Assembly: GCA_015064585.1 (NCBI GenBank)
Contig: SVRY01000001.1
Coordinates: 1-61,557, forward strand
Source of the DNA: Oscillospiraceae bacterium
GTDB lineage: Bacteria > Bacillota > Clostridia > Oscillospirales > CAG-272
DNA: 61,557 nt
Direction of reading: 5' to 3'
Below the pieces are notes generated by a model that saw only the letters and a list, made by a program, of their open reading frames with translations, was not told the DNA's origin and did no database searches. Positions 32,954 to 41,152 of the stretch are shown here, one piece after another (position 1 is the stretch's first letter; each line of letters begins with the position of its first letter). A program made the position numbers and the translations under genes.

Positions 32954-34228
32954 TTGTTAAAATGCAAAAAAATACTATCCCGCAGTAAACCTATGCTGTT
33001 TCTCTGCCTTATCGTCCTATCGCTATCCCTATTGCTACCCTTTTGCGGCATTCTTTTTGCCCAAAATGCAGATTCGGAAAATCGGATCACACAAGAAGAT
33101 ATCGATAAAATGCAGGCAAAACTGGAGCAGCTTTCCAAAGAACAGGAAAAACTGGCAGCGCAATTGGAAATTGCCAAGGAATCGGCAAATCAAAATGCCG
33201 CTCTGATCATTTCCTATGAACAGCTCATTGTCAATTACGCCGGTGAAATACAATCATCTGAAGAAATCATTGCTTCCTATAGTGAACTGATTGCCCAAAA
33301 AACAGAAGAATTATCTCAAAAACAGCAAGAATACAGCCGTATGCTTCGATCCTATAAAGACAAGTTGCGTTTTGCACATGAATCGGGAAATTTCTCCTAT
33401 CTGCAAATGATCCTTTCCTCGGATAATTTTTCAGAATTTCTCGCCGGTATCTTCCGTTTCGGCGATATTCTCGATCATACCAACAAGATCATGCAAAAGC
33501 TGGAAGAAAGCTCAGCGCAAATCGAACAAACCCTTGCCGAATTGGACCATGCAAAATCCGAACAACAACGAAATATACTCTCTTTGGCTGCAAAAAAAGA
33601 CGAATTGGCAGTAAAGATCCAAGAAGCGGAAGAAGAAAAAAAGAATTTAGATTCCAATACAACCGAGCTTGAAAAACTGCTTCTGTATTATAAAGATCAA
33701 GAAAAAAACACCGACTCGGCATTGACCGAACTACTCAAAGACTATCAATCGCAAATTGAGCGCGATGAAGCCGAAAAGCTTCTCTGGCCCTTGGATATCC
33801 ACAACAATTACGTCACCAGTACATTTGGCGACAGAATCCATCCCGTCCATAACCGACCGGGAAAACACAATGGCGTGGATCTGGCAGGAAAGCAGGGCGG
33901 TTGGATTGCAGGAGACAATATATACGCTTCTCTGTACGGCAAGGTGATCATCTCGGGCTACGGTTCGGGATACGGAAATTATGTTGTCATCGACCACGGA
34001 GACGGATTCACCAGCGTCTACGCACACTGCACCAAATTATTGGTACAAGTCGGTGATATTGTAGAACGGGGCGATATTGTGGGAATTGTGGGCATGACCG
34101 GCACTGCTACCGGCTATCATCTTCATTATGAGTTGCGTCAGAACGGCGAAAAGACAGACCCGCTGGACTATACCTATATTTTCGGCGGCGAATACTTGCC
34201 CGCCACCGAATTTGTTATATACCGTTAA
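32954..34228 (+). CDS. Coiled-coil M23 peptidoglycan hydrolase (FtsEX effector type)
   Basis: The protein has 424 residues. Signal peptide (PMLFLCLIVLSLSLLLPFCGILFAQ), long coiled coil at about 40-260 (heptads rich in E, K and Q), then a LytM/M23 domain from about 280 with the zinc site: His and Asp in GKHNGVDLAG and HLHYEL as the HxH motif. The architecture matches EnvC and clostridial FtsEX effectors, where FtsX pulls on the coiled coil to unmask the hydrolase. Start TTG 32954, with AGGAGGG six bases upstream; no better ATG exists. Operon: ftsE-ftsX-this-S41. Confidence 0.92.
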   Translation: MLKCKKILSRSKPMLFLCLIVLSLSLLLPFCGILFAQNADSENRITQEDIDKMQAKLEQLSKEQEKLAAQLEIAKESANQNAALIISYEQLIVNYAGEIQSSEEIIASYSELIAQKTEELSQKQQEYSRMLRSYKDKLRFAHESGNFSYLQMILSSDNFSEFLAGIFRFGDILDHTNKIMQKLEESSAQIEQTLAELDHAKSEQQRNILSLAAKKDELAVKIQEAEEEKKNLDSNTTELEKLLLYYKDQEKNTDSALTELLKDYQSQIERDEAEKLLWPLDIHNNYVTSTFGDRIHPVHNRPGKHNGVDLAGKQGGWIAGDNIYASLYGKVIISGYGSGYGNYVVIDHGDGFTSVYAHCTKLLVQVGDIVERGDIVGIVGMTGTATGYHLHYELRQNGEKTDPLDYTYIFGGEYLPATEFVIYR

Positions 34229-34240
34229 GTGAGGTAAACC

Positions 34241-35431
34241 TTGTTCAAAAAAAGATTTTCACTGCCTACCCTATCTGTTTTACTGATTCTGTCAGTGCTT
34301 TTGACCTTTCAAATCACCTTTGTTACCATGCGGGAGGAGTACGACCGCAAATTAAAGGAACAACAATTGGAAAGCCCGGATGAAGCAGAAAAACTGGCGC
34401 ATATCATCCAACTGATCCGAAATTACTCTATTTACGACATTGATCCCAATCTGCCCGCAGATAAGGCAATTGCCGCCTATCTTTCTTCTACAGGCGATCG
34501 ATATGCCTACTACTATACAGCCAAAGAATACGCCAAGTATCTTGCCGCCAATAACGGAAATCAAAGCGGCATCGGTATTACAGTAATAGACTGCGAGCAA
34601 GGGCTTACGATCACAAGCGTAAAACTTTCCTCTCCCGCAGAAAAAGCAGGATTAAAAGCAGGGGACTGCATTACAGATATAAACGAAACTACCCTTGCAG
34701 GCAAGGATTATGCCGCTAAAACGAACTTGCTGATAGGAAAAACAACCGACACTTTTGTTTTAACTGTTCTGCGTGACAATAACGAGCTGGTGTTCACACT
34801 CAAACCTGCCGTGTATGAATCTCCATCGGTCATCGGATCTCTACTGCCGGATGGGAAAACAGGGCTGGTGCGCATTGAAAATTTTATCAACGATACCGAA
34901 GAACTGTTTAAACAAATCACTTCCAATCTAAAGAAAAAGGGCGCAAAACAGTTTATATACGACCTAAGAGGCAATCCCGGCGGTTCTTTGACCTCGGTGG
35001 TGGCAGTTCTTGACTATCTGTTACCGAAAGGGATCGTTGTAACACTTGAAAACTACGACGGCAGTAAAAATGAATACACTTCCGATGACAACAGTTTTGA
35101 TTATCCTGCAGTGATCTTGGTAAATAAAAATACCGCCAGTGCAGGAGAGCTTTTCGCATCCTGTATGAGGGACTACAATGCCGCCATACTGATGGGCGAA
35201 ACCACCTACGGAAAAGGCGTTGCCCAATCATTCTTCACCCTGCCCGACGGTTCTGCCATCAAATTTACCACTGCAAAATACTATTCACCCCATACCAAAA
35301 ACTACGACGGCGTAGGTCTTTCTCCCGATATTTCGATATCCTGTCCCACAGATCTTACCGATTTTGCCCATTCGGTATATGAAACCGATCCGCAAATGCA
35401 GGCAGCTGTTGCCCATCTGAATAAATCATAA
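34241..35431 (+). CDS. S41-family C-terminal processing protease
   Basis: The protein has 396 residues. N-terminal membrane anchor or signal (LSVLLILSVLLTFQITFV), a helical region, a PDZ domain (GIGITVIDCEQGLTITSV, SPAEKAGLKAGDCI), then the protease core with YDLRGNPGGSL, the catalytic Ser in NTASAGELFAS and Lys in TYGKGVAQS. Such proteases often trim or activate wall hydrolases, and the gene next door is one. Start TTG 34241, with GAGG six bases upstream, the second TTG start in a row. Confidence 0.93.
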   Translation: MFKKRFSLPTLSVLLILSVLLTFQITFVTMREEYDRKLKEQQLESPDEAEKLAHIIQLIRNYSIYDIDPNLPADKAIAAYLSSTGDRYAYYYTAKEYAKYLAANNGNQSGIGITVIDCEQGLTITSVKLSSPAEKAGLKAGDCITDINETTLAGKDYAAKTNLLIGKTTDTFVLTVLRDNNELVFTLKPAVYESPSVIGSLLPDGKTGLVRIENFINDTEELFKQITSNLKKKGAKQFIYDLRGNPGGSLTSVVAVLDYLLPKGIVVTLENYDGSKNEYTSDDNSFDYPAVILVNKNTASAGELFASCMRDYNAAILMGETTYGKGVAQSFFTLPDGSAIKFTTAKYYSPHTKNYDGVGLSPDISISCPTDLTDFAHSVYETDPQMQAAVAHLNKS

Positions 35432-35438
35432 TTATAAT
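35409..35438 (+). promoter_or_regulatory. Possible promoter for greA-lysS
   Basis: TTGCCC (35409-35414), 18 bases, TATAAT (35433-35438), overlapping the end of the S41 gene. The -10 is consensus and the -35 half matches. Confidence 0.4.
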
Positions 35439-35481
35439 TTAAATTTAAATACAATACGACTATACAAAAGGAGTATATACC

Positions 35482-35958
35482 ATGGAAAAAATTTTAACCG
35501 TAACCGAAGAAGGCTTAAAAAAACTGACAGATGAACTGGAATACCTGAAAACTGTCAAACGTAAAGAAGTAACCGAAGCCATCCGTGTTGCCCTTTCTTT
35601 CGGTGACCTTTCCGAAAACAGTGAATACGACGAAGCAAAAACCGAACAGGCAAAGGTGGAAGCGCGCATCGCCGAACTGGAAGAAATGCTGAAAAACATC
35701 CGCATTATCAGCGACGATGATATCCATACCGACTCTGTAAACATCGGTGCCAAAGTACGTCTTTATAACAAGACCCGCGATATGGAGATAGAATACTCCA
35801 TCGTCAGCTCCATTGAAGCAAACCCTCTTGCACGCAAAATCTCTGACCAGTCCCCTATCGGCAATGCCCTGATCGGCACCAAAGTCGGCGATTGTGTTAC
35901 CGTAGAAACACCCGGCGGCACATTTGAACTGGAAATTCTGGAAATCTCCAGAGCATAA
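35482..35958 (+). CDS. greA: Transcription elongation factor GreA
   Basis: Rescues backtracked RNA polymerase. N-terminal coiled-coil finger carrying ALSFGDLSENSEYDEAK with the acidic tip, and C-terminal FKBP-like domain with the SPIGNALIGTKVGD segment. 158 residues, full length. AAAGGAG precedes the ATG. greA-lysS is a common clostridial pair. Confidence 0.97.
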   Translation: MEKILTVTEEGLKKLTDELEYLKTVKRKEVTEAIRVALSFGDLSENSEYDEAKTEQAKVEARIAELEEMLKNIRIISDDDIHTDSVNIGAKVRLYNKTRDMEIEYSIVSSIEANPLARKISDQSPIGNALIGTKVGDCVTVETPGGTFELEILEISRA

Positions 35959-35980
35959 ATTTTCGTAAAGGAAAAACATC

Positions 35981-37474
35981 ATGTCTAAAGAAAACAATAC
36001 TGTTGAAACCTCTCTGTCCGACCTGCTGCAAATCCGTCGGGATAAGCTGCAAACTTTGGTGGACAACGGTAAAAATCCCTTTGAATTGACCAGCTATCCG
36101 GTGGATGCTTACGCCGCCGAAATCAGAGAAAACTATACCGATGGCGAAGAAAAAAGAACTGTACGTATTGCCGGCAGAATTATGAGCCGCCGTATTATGG
36201 GTAAGGCATCCTTTGCCCATGTGATGGACAACACCGGCACCATGCAGGTATATGTACGCCGCGATGATGTGGGTGAAGATGTATACAAAGAAGACTTTAA
36301 AAAGTGGGATATCGGCGATATTATCGGTGTGGAAGGCTTTGTTTTCAAAACCCAGACCGGTGAGATCTCGGTGCATGCCACTTCCTTGACCCTGCTTGCC
36401 AAGTCTCTTTTGCCCCTTCCCGAAAAGTTCCACGGTCTTACCAATCAGGATCTGCGCTACCGCCAGAGATATGTGGATCTGATCGTCAATCCCGAAGTAA
36501 AGGATACCTTTGTCAAGCGTTCGCTGATCCTGCGTGAGATCCGCAACTATTTGGATTCCAAGGGATTTTTGGAAGTTGACACTCCTATTTTGACCCCCTT
36601 TGAGATCGGTGCTTCCGCCCGTCCCTTTAAAACACACCACAACACGCTCGATATGGATATGTTCTTGCGTATTGAAACCGAGCTGTACCTCAAGCGTCTG
36701 ATCGTAGGCGGTTTTGATAAGGTTTACGAGGTGGGCAGAATCTTCCGTAACGAAGGTATGGACACCAAGCACAATCCCGAATTTACCACCATCGAATTGT
36801 ATCAAGCATATACCGACTATAAGGGTATGATGGATCTGGTCATCGAAATGAACACCATGCTGGCAGAAAAGATCTGCGGATCCACCAAGATCACCTATCA
36901 AGGCAAGGAGATCGATATGGGCAATTGGGAAAAGCTGACCATGGTGGAAGCGGTCAAGAAGTACGCAGATGTTGACTACTACGCATGGGAAAGCGATGAG
37001 GATGCCAGAAACTGTGCCAAGGAAAAGCACGTGGAAGTACCGAAGGATGCCACAAAGGGTACCGTGCTTGTGGAATTCTTTGATGCTTATGTGGAAGAAA
37101 ACCTCATTCAACCCACCATTATCTACGACTATCCCGTAGAAAACAGCCCTCTTGCCAAGAAAAAGCCTTCCGATCCCGCATTCACCGAGCGCTTTGAATA
37201 TTTCATCAACGCCACCGAATTCGGGAACGCCTTCTCCGAGCTGAACGATCCCATCGATCAAAAGGAACGCTTTGAAAAACAGGTTGCCAAAAAGCGTGCG
37301 GAAGAACCCAATACTACCGCTCAAGTGGACTACGACTATGTCACCGCTCTGGAATACGGTCTGGCTCCCACAGGCGGTCTTGGTTTCGGCATTGACCGTC
37401 TTGTCATGTTGCTCACCGACTCTGCTTCCATCCGCGATGTTTTATTGTTCCCCACAATGAAGAATATTGATTGA
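35981..37474 (+). CDS. lysS: Lysyl-tRNA synthetase, class II
   Basis: Charges tRNA-Lys. N-terminal OB-fold (VRIAGRIMSRRIMGKASFAHV), class II motif 2 (VYEVGRIFRNEGMDTKHNPEFT) and motif 3 (GLGFGIDRLVMLLT). 497 residues, full length. AAAGGA site. It ends at a strong terminator, which marks the end of the plus-strand housekeeping run. Confidence 0.97.
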   Translation: MSKENNTVETSLSDLLQIRRDKLQTLVDNGKNPFELTSYPVDAYAAEIRENYTDGEEKRTVRIAGRIMSRRIMGKASFAHVMDNTGTMQVYVRRDDVGEDVYKEDFKKWDIGDIIGVEGFVFKTQTGEISVHATSLTLLAKSLLPLPEKFHGLTNQDLRYRQRYVDLIVNPEVKDTFVKRSLILREIRNYLDSKGFLEVDTPILTPFEIGASARPFKTHHNTLDMDMFLRIETELYLKRLIVGGFDKVYEVGRIFRNEGMDTKHNPEFTTIELYQAYTDYKGMMDLVIEMNTMLAEKICGSTKITYQGKEIDMGNWEKLTMVEAVKKYADVDYYAWESDEDARNCAKEKHVEVPKDATKGTVLVEFFDAYVEENLIQPTIIYDYPVENSPLAKKKPSDPAFTERFEYFINATEFGNAFSELNDPIDQKERFEKQVAKKRAEEPNTTAQVDYDYVTALEYGLAPTGGLGFGIDRLVMLLTDSASIRDVLLFPTMKNID

Positions 37475-37484
37475 TGTAAAATGA

Positions 37485-37525
37485 AAAAAGAGGACCAAAC
37501 GGCAGATGCCGATGGTTCTCTTTTT
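37485..37525. terminator. Bidirectional terminator after lysS
   Basis: AAAAAGAGGACCA pairs with TGGTTCTCTTTTT across an inner GGC/GCC stem. It lies between convergent genes. Confidence 0.8.
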
Positions 37526-37543
37526 GCTTATTAAAAACACAAA

Positions 37544-37786
37544 TTATTTAATTTTCTGTTCCAGAAAGTCGAACTCGGGAGTGTTGAAAAACTCACCCAA
37601 AGTGATTTCCAGACCGTCGCAGAGTTTCTTGATAGTGATGGCACCGGGATTTTTGCTTTTTTCATTCAGGATACTATATACGGTGGAAGGGGAAACGCCG
37701 GAGATGTTTGCCAACTCATTGACTGATATGTTACGCTCATCGCAAAGCTGAAGTATTCGATTGGCAATAGCTTCTTTGGTACGCAA
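37544..37786 (-). CDS. Small Xre-family regulator
   Basis: The protein has 80 residues, almost entirely an HTH_3 domain: AIANRILQLCDERNISVNEL, then SGVSPSTVYSILNEKSKN, then TIKKLCDGLEITLGEFF. The frame runs upstream to 37864, but TTG 37786 has GGAGG eight bases before it and gives the compact length usual for this type; ATG 37801 is the alternative and would place that GGAGG inside the gene. The upstream region has palindromes suited to autoregulation. It is the first gene of the accessory island. Confidence 0.75.
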   Translation of the reverse strand: MRTKEAIANRILQLCDERNISVNELANISGVSPSTVYSILNEKSKNPGAITIKKLCDGLEITLGEFFNTPEFDFLEQKIK

Positions 37787-37803
37787 GATTCTTTCCTCCA
37801 TCC

Positions 37804-37865
37804 ACGATATATCGTAAAAATATTTTACCCAATATTGCGATAAATTGTGTGGGATATATCGCAAT
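37804..37865. promoter_or_regulatory. Operator cluster upstream of the small Xre gene
   Basis: A perfect 12-bp palindrome ACGATATATCGT (37804-37815) and a 9-bp inverted repeat ATTGCGATA (37834-37842) / TATCGCAAT (37857-37865). The right arm overlaps the -10 of the promoter at 37853-37881, so binding would block transcription. Confidence 0.5.
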
Positions 37866-37881
37866 TTTCATTTTTTGACAA
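37853..37881 (-). promoter_or_regulatory. Promoter of the small Xre gene
   Basis: On the minus strand TTGTCA (37881-37876), 17 bases, TATATC (37858-37853). Confidence 0.5.
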
Positions 37882-37979
37882 TGCGGGCATATAAATTCGC
37901 GCGTATGGCGAAACGGAAGGGACTGACTGTGATAAATATCGGCAGTGCGGAATGATAGGGAGTGTTTGGTGTTATCACC

Positions 37980-38008
37980 TTGCAAAATGTCGGAGTAGGG
38001 TGTATAAT
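37980..38008 (+). promoter_or_regulatory. Promoter of the metallopeptidase gene
   Basis: TTGCAA (37980-37985), 17 bases, TATAAT (38003-38008), with a TG two bases ahead of the -10. The leader is about 35 bases. Confidence 0.8.
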
Positions 38009-38048
38009 AGATTTAGTTCTATAAACTTGAATTTGACGGGGTAACAGA

Positions 38049-38909
38049 ATGAATATTATCAACACTTACAAAGATATTGAGTCTGTATTTGATACAGAAA
38101 GTTTTAATACTGAAAACTGGAAGGCTTACATGGATAAATGTGTTCCCGGGGCGAAAGAAATGTGCATTGCTGATATGCAGGAATGTGTTGATGCTGGTTA
38201 TTCGTGGCAAAAGGACTTCCTTCCGGTTTTAGATTATGTAAGAAAAAATCCTGTCATATGTGAAGAGGCAATTAAATCCTTTCAAACGGTTACAAATCAT
38301 CTTGATGAAAGACTTACCCAAATATTTAATAGAACCGTGAATGCCGATGTGATTCTATATATTGGTTTATGCAATGGTGCTGGCTGGGTAAGAGAAGTAA
38401 ATGGAGTCACTACGGTTCTCCTTGGCTTGGAGAAAATTTTAGACCTTGGCTGGTTTGGTATTGATGACATGACAGGCTTGATTGTTCATGAATTAGGACA
38501 TGTCTATCAGTCCCAATACGGAGTATTGTATGAGAAAACTGACAATTCTGCAGACACATTTATTTGGCAATTGTTTACAGAAGGTGTCGCAATGGTATTT
38601 GAGCAGAAAATAGTTGGCAATGACAAATACTTTCATCAAGACCAGAATGGATGGAAAAACTGGTGTGACAGCAATAAAGAAAAAATTAAACAATCATTTA
38701 ATGCAGACCTAACGACTATGACGGAAAAGAACCAACGTTATTTTGGCGATTGGGTGCGTTTTGAAGGATATGGGGATGTTGGCTACTACCTCGGAACTAT
38801 GTTTGTACGATATATGTTACAGAGTGATGATTTTGATAATGTTATTGCATATAGTCTAAGAAAAGTAAAAGAAGAATATAATAGATTCATCAGCAGTGGT
38901 AATAACTGA
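38049..38909 (+). CDS. Predicted cytoplasmic zinc metallopeptidase (HELGH)
   Basis: The protein has 286 residues, no signal peptide. The zinc motif HELGH is at 147-151 and is followed 27 residues later by Glu178 in LFTEGVAMVFE, a third-ligand arrangement like gluzincins of the DUF2268 type. The N-terminal 90 residues are helical, with no named domain. Codons are AT-rich, unlike the neighbouring housekeeping genes, which suggests acquisition. A GGGG site precedes the ATG. The next gene, a methyltransferase, follows 66 bases later on the same strand and may share the promoter. The substrate is unknown. Confidence 0.7.
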   Translation: MNIINTYKDIESVFDTESFNTENWKAYMDKCVPGAKEMCIADMQECVDAGYSWQKDFLPVLDYVRKNPVICEEAIKSFQTVTNHLDERLTQIFNRTVNADVILYIGLCNGAGWVREVNGVTTVLLGLEKILDLGWFGIDDMTGLIVHELGHVYQSQYGVLYEKTDNSADTFIWQLFTEGVAMVFEQKIVGNDKYFHQDQNGWKNWCDSNKEKIKQSFNADLTTMTEKNQRYFGDWVRFEGYGDVGYYLGTMFVRYMLQSDDFDNVIAYSLRKVKEEYNRFISSGNN

Positions 38910-38975
38910 TATTTGATTACCTGATTAAATATTGACAAATTCCAATTTAACGAACTGAAATAACAGAGGAATACA

Positions 38976-39596
38976 ATGACAAATACTGAAAATACATGGG
39001 ACAAGCTTTTGCAAATCAAAACAAGCGGTCGGGATGATTCGAATTCCGATGAGTACCGCTACCCGTATGAACCTACATCGTACAGCGTTCTGGAACGGCT
39101 GGCTCAAAGCGGCTTGATTGGAAAAAAAGACGTGGTTTTAGACTACGGTTGTGGTAAGGGTCGTGTTGATTTTTTCCTGTCTTATCAGACGAAAGCAAAG
39201 ACCATCGGAATTGAATATGATGAGCGCATTTATCAGAGTGCGCTGAAAAATCAGAAAACTGCCGTTTCCGGATCCAAAGCGGAATTTGCGCATACAAGTG
39301 CAGAAAAGTATGATCTTCCGCCGGAAGTCAATCGGTGCTACTTTTTCAACCCTTTTTCCGTGGAAATACTGCATAAAGCGATGGCGAGAATTCTCGATTC
39401 TTATTATGAGAATCCAAGGGAAGTGCTGCTATTTTACTACTATCCGTCAGACGAGTACATCGCCTATCTGATGACAGTAGATGAGCTGGATTTTTACGAT
39501 GAAATCGAATGTGATGATCTGTTCGAAGGCAATGACCAACGGGAACGGATTCTGATTTTTTCGTTGCCGTATTATAATAGCGAGGATGAGAATTAG
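38976..39596 (+). CDS. Class I SAM-dependent methyltransferase
   Basis: 206 residues. Motif I VLDYGCGKGRVDFF, an acidic residue binding the ribose in IGIEYDERIY, and a later NPF motif (CYFFNPFSVEIL) in the position where N-(P)-P-Y/F motifs sit in N-methyltransferases. That placement hints at an amino-group target, but the family is not one I can name. GAGGAA site upstream. Part of the AT-richer island. Confidence 0.75.
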   Translation: MTNTENTWDKLLQIKTSGRDDSNSDEYRYPYEPTSYSVLERLAQSGLIGKKDVVLDYGCGKGRVDFFLSYQTKAKTIGIEYDERIYQSALKNQKTAVSGSKAEFAHTSAEKYDLPPEVNRCYFFNPFSVEILHKAMARILDSYYENPREVLLFYYYPSDEYIAYLMTVDELDFYDEIECDDLFEGNDQRERILIFSLPYYNSEDEN

Positions 39597-39633
39597 AGTT
39601 TGGCTCTGATAATTCATGAAACAAGGCGGGGCC

Positions 39634-40275
39634 TTAGTCAATCAGGTCTTCGACCTCACAACCAAGGGCTTTGGCAAGTCTCAGGACTACATTCACCTGC
39701 GCTTTGCCAAGGTCGTTTTGCTTTTGTTCGTAGAGCTGTATCATACGAAGAGAAACACCCGAAGCGGCACTTAGCTGCCCTTGGGTGAAACCGCGAGCCT
39801 TGCGGATGGTGTGCAATTTGGATTTGCGGGATTCCTTGTTCCTGCGAATGATGGCATTAGCAGATTCTACGAATTTGGAATTATCTGCCTCGTGATGGAT
39901 ATACATTCCCATGACGGCGGAAAGGGTGAGTCCATCCGCTACGATATCCGCAAATCGCCTGCCGCTCTGCCATTGGTAGTAGGCAAAAATCCATCCTGCC
40001 CAGTATTCCCGACCTTTAAAATCAGGATGGGAAGGTGCGATATTCTTGTGTGTAATGTTGGTAGCCTTCAGAACCGCTTCTGCCAACTCGAAACCCGACA
40101 TCCCGCTTACGTATTTTGGATTGCCTTTTTCAAATTTGGATGCTATACCGGAAGAAATGAACCATGCGAAAAATTCGTCCGGGTCAAAATCGCAGTCGCA
40201 CACGGCGTATTCCACCATGTCACCGAGATTTTGCATAGCATCATCCAAGTACGATTCGTTGTAAGCGACTGTCAT
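39634..40275 (-). CDS. Xre antitoxin-like protein paired with DUF3990
   Basis: The protein has 213 residues. The N-terminal 130 residues (MTVAYNESYLDDAMQNLGDM, FFAWFISSGIA, GREYWAGWIFAYYQWQSGRRF) form a domain common next to DUF3990 proteins. The C-terminal third is a clear HTH (LHTIRKARGFTQGQLSAASG, then SLRMIQLYEQKQND). The start ATG 40275 has GGGGGTGG upstream and overlaps the DUF3990 gene by 35 bases; the longer frame to 40467 is an artefact inside that gene. As second gene of the pair, with a DNA-binding C-terminus, it is probably the antitoxin and autorepressor. Confidence 0.75.
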   Translation of the reverse strand: MTVAYNESYLDDAMQNLGDMVEYAVCDCDFDPDEFFAWFISSGIASKFEKGNPKYVSGMSGFELAEAVLKATNITHKNIAPSHPDFKGREYWAGWIFAYYQWQSGRRFADIVADGLTLSAVMGMYIHHEADNSKFVESANAIIRRNKESRKSKLHTIRKARGFTQGQLSAASGVSLRMIQLYEQKQNDLGKAQVNVVLRLAKALGCEVEDLID

Positions 40276-40936
40276 CGTTTTTCCACCCCCGTCTGATAAT
40301 ATCAAGAATATAGGTTTCGGTGAGGATAGAACCTCGCCCTTTTTCTTTTTGGAATTCATCCCGTGCGGCGGTATCGCGGGCAAGTTTCTTAGGATAGTAA
40401 ATTTCATTGGGAGCCGCAATTGCTTCTTTGAAGGTAATGGCATCAAACGCTTTTTCCGAAATTGCAACTACCTGCTCGCCCAGTTTACCAAGGACCATCG
40501 CACGTTCCAACTGAGAGAGGGAGATGGTATTGTTCAGAAATGCGGATGCAAAAGAGAAGTAAGAATCGTCTGCTCGGTAACCTTTGATAACGTCGTATTT
40601 TTTGTAGTCAATACCGAAGTTCTCGAAGATATATTTCCGAGCCTGCCGAGCTACCTCTCCGCCGATGCGGAATTTTCGGTTTTCCAGTAGAATAGCGAGC
40701 CAGTTAAGAATATGATAGTCGCCTCCGGTCAGATTTAATACGGTCAGGTCGGTCATATTCAAGGTATATTTATTAGCATAGCCGTCTGTTTCGGCAGAGC
40801 AAGCCCATTCTTTTGCCAAATCAAGTGTTTCGGTGCAATAGAATCCCAATCCGTAGTCATTGTTTGGATTGCCAACGCCGAATTGCGGTTTCTCGATAAT
40901 AACCGGCGAGCCGTGATATATGGTTAGTTTGCTCAT
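40241..40936 (-). CDS. DUF3990 protein, predicted ADP-ribosyltransferase-like toxin
   Basis: The protein has 231 residues. It starts LTIYHGSPVIIEKPQFG and continues NNDYGLGFYCTETLDLAKEWA, the signature of DUF3990, a member of the ADP-ribosyltransferase fold group. The H in YHGS, the Y-G-x-G-F-Y segment and an acidic residue in LSQLERAMVLG are candidates for the H-Y-E triad. A toxin role is inferred from the fold, the tight overlap with an HTH gene and the operator layout. AGGAGG lies six bases from the ATG. Confidence 0.78.
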   Translation of the reverse strand: MSKLTIYHGSPVIIEKPQFGVGNPNNDYGLGFYCTETLDLAKEWACSAETDGYANKYTLNMTDLTVLNLTGGDYHILNWLAILLENRKFRIGGEVARQARKYIFENFGIDYKKYDVIKGYRADDSYFSFASAFLNNTISLSQLERAMVLGKLGEQVVAISEKAFDAITFKEAIAAPNEIYYPKKLARDTAARDEFQKEKGRGSILTETYILDIIRRGWKNDDSRLQRIVLG

Positions 40937-40953
40937 GTCAAGCCTCCTTTAAG

Positions 40954-40969
40954 TATCGCTCAAGCGATA
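40954..40969. promoter_or_regulatory. Palindromic operator O2 of the DUF3990/Xre pair
   Basis: TATCGCTCAAGCGATA, a 16-bp palindrome with a 2-base centre, lies between the -10 box and the ribosome site. Confidence 0.65.
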
Positions 40970-40986
40970 GTTATATACCCACTATC

Positions 40987-41015
40987 ATTATATCGTTAGA
41001 ACGATACTTTGTCAA
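40987..41015 (-). promoter_or_regulatory. Promoter of the DUF3990/Xre pair
   Basis: On the minus strand: TTGACA (41015-41010), 17 bases, TATAAT (40992-40987), both fully consensus. The spacer contains operator O1. Confidence 0.9.
40991..41006. promoter_or_regulatory. Palindromic operator O1 of the DUF3990/Xre pair
   Basis: TATCGTTAGAACGATA, the same 16-bp pattern as O2 with one changed base per arm, is placed inside the promoter spacer. Centre-to-centre distance to O2 is 37 bases. Confidence 0.7.
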
Positions 41016-41094
41016 GTGCTATTTTAAAAATGATTCAAATATCCATACGGTTCTGTTCAAGTCACACGGTCCGTCATATAATTTCTTAAATACC

Positions 41095-41123
41095 TTGAAA
41101 ATTCACCCCAAATATGCTATAGT
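41095..41123 (+). promoter_or_regulatory. Promoter of the 240-residue membrane protein gene
   Basis: TTGAAA (41095-41100), 17 bases, TATAGT (41118-41123). Confidence 0.7.
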
Positions 41124-41152
41124 ATTATAAAAATAAGTGAAAAGAGAGAATC

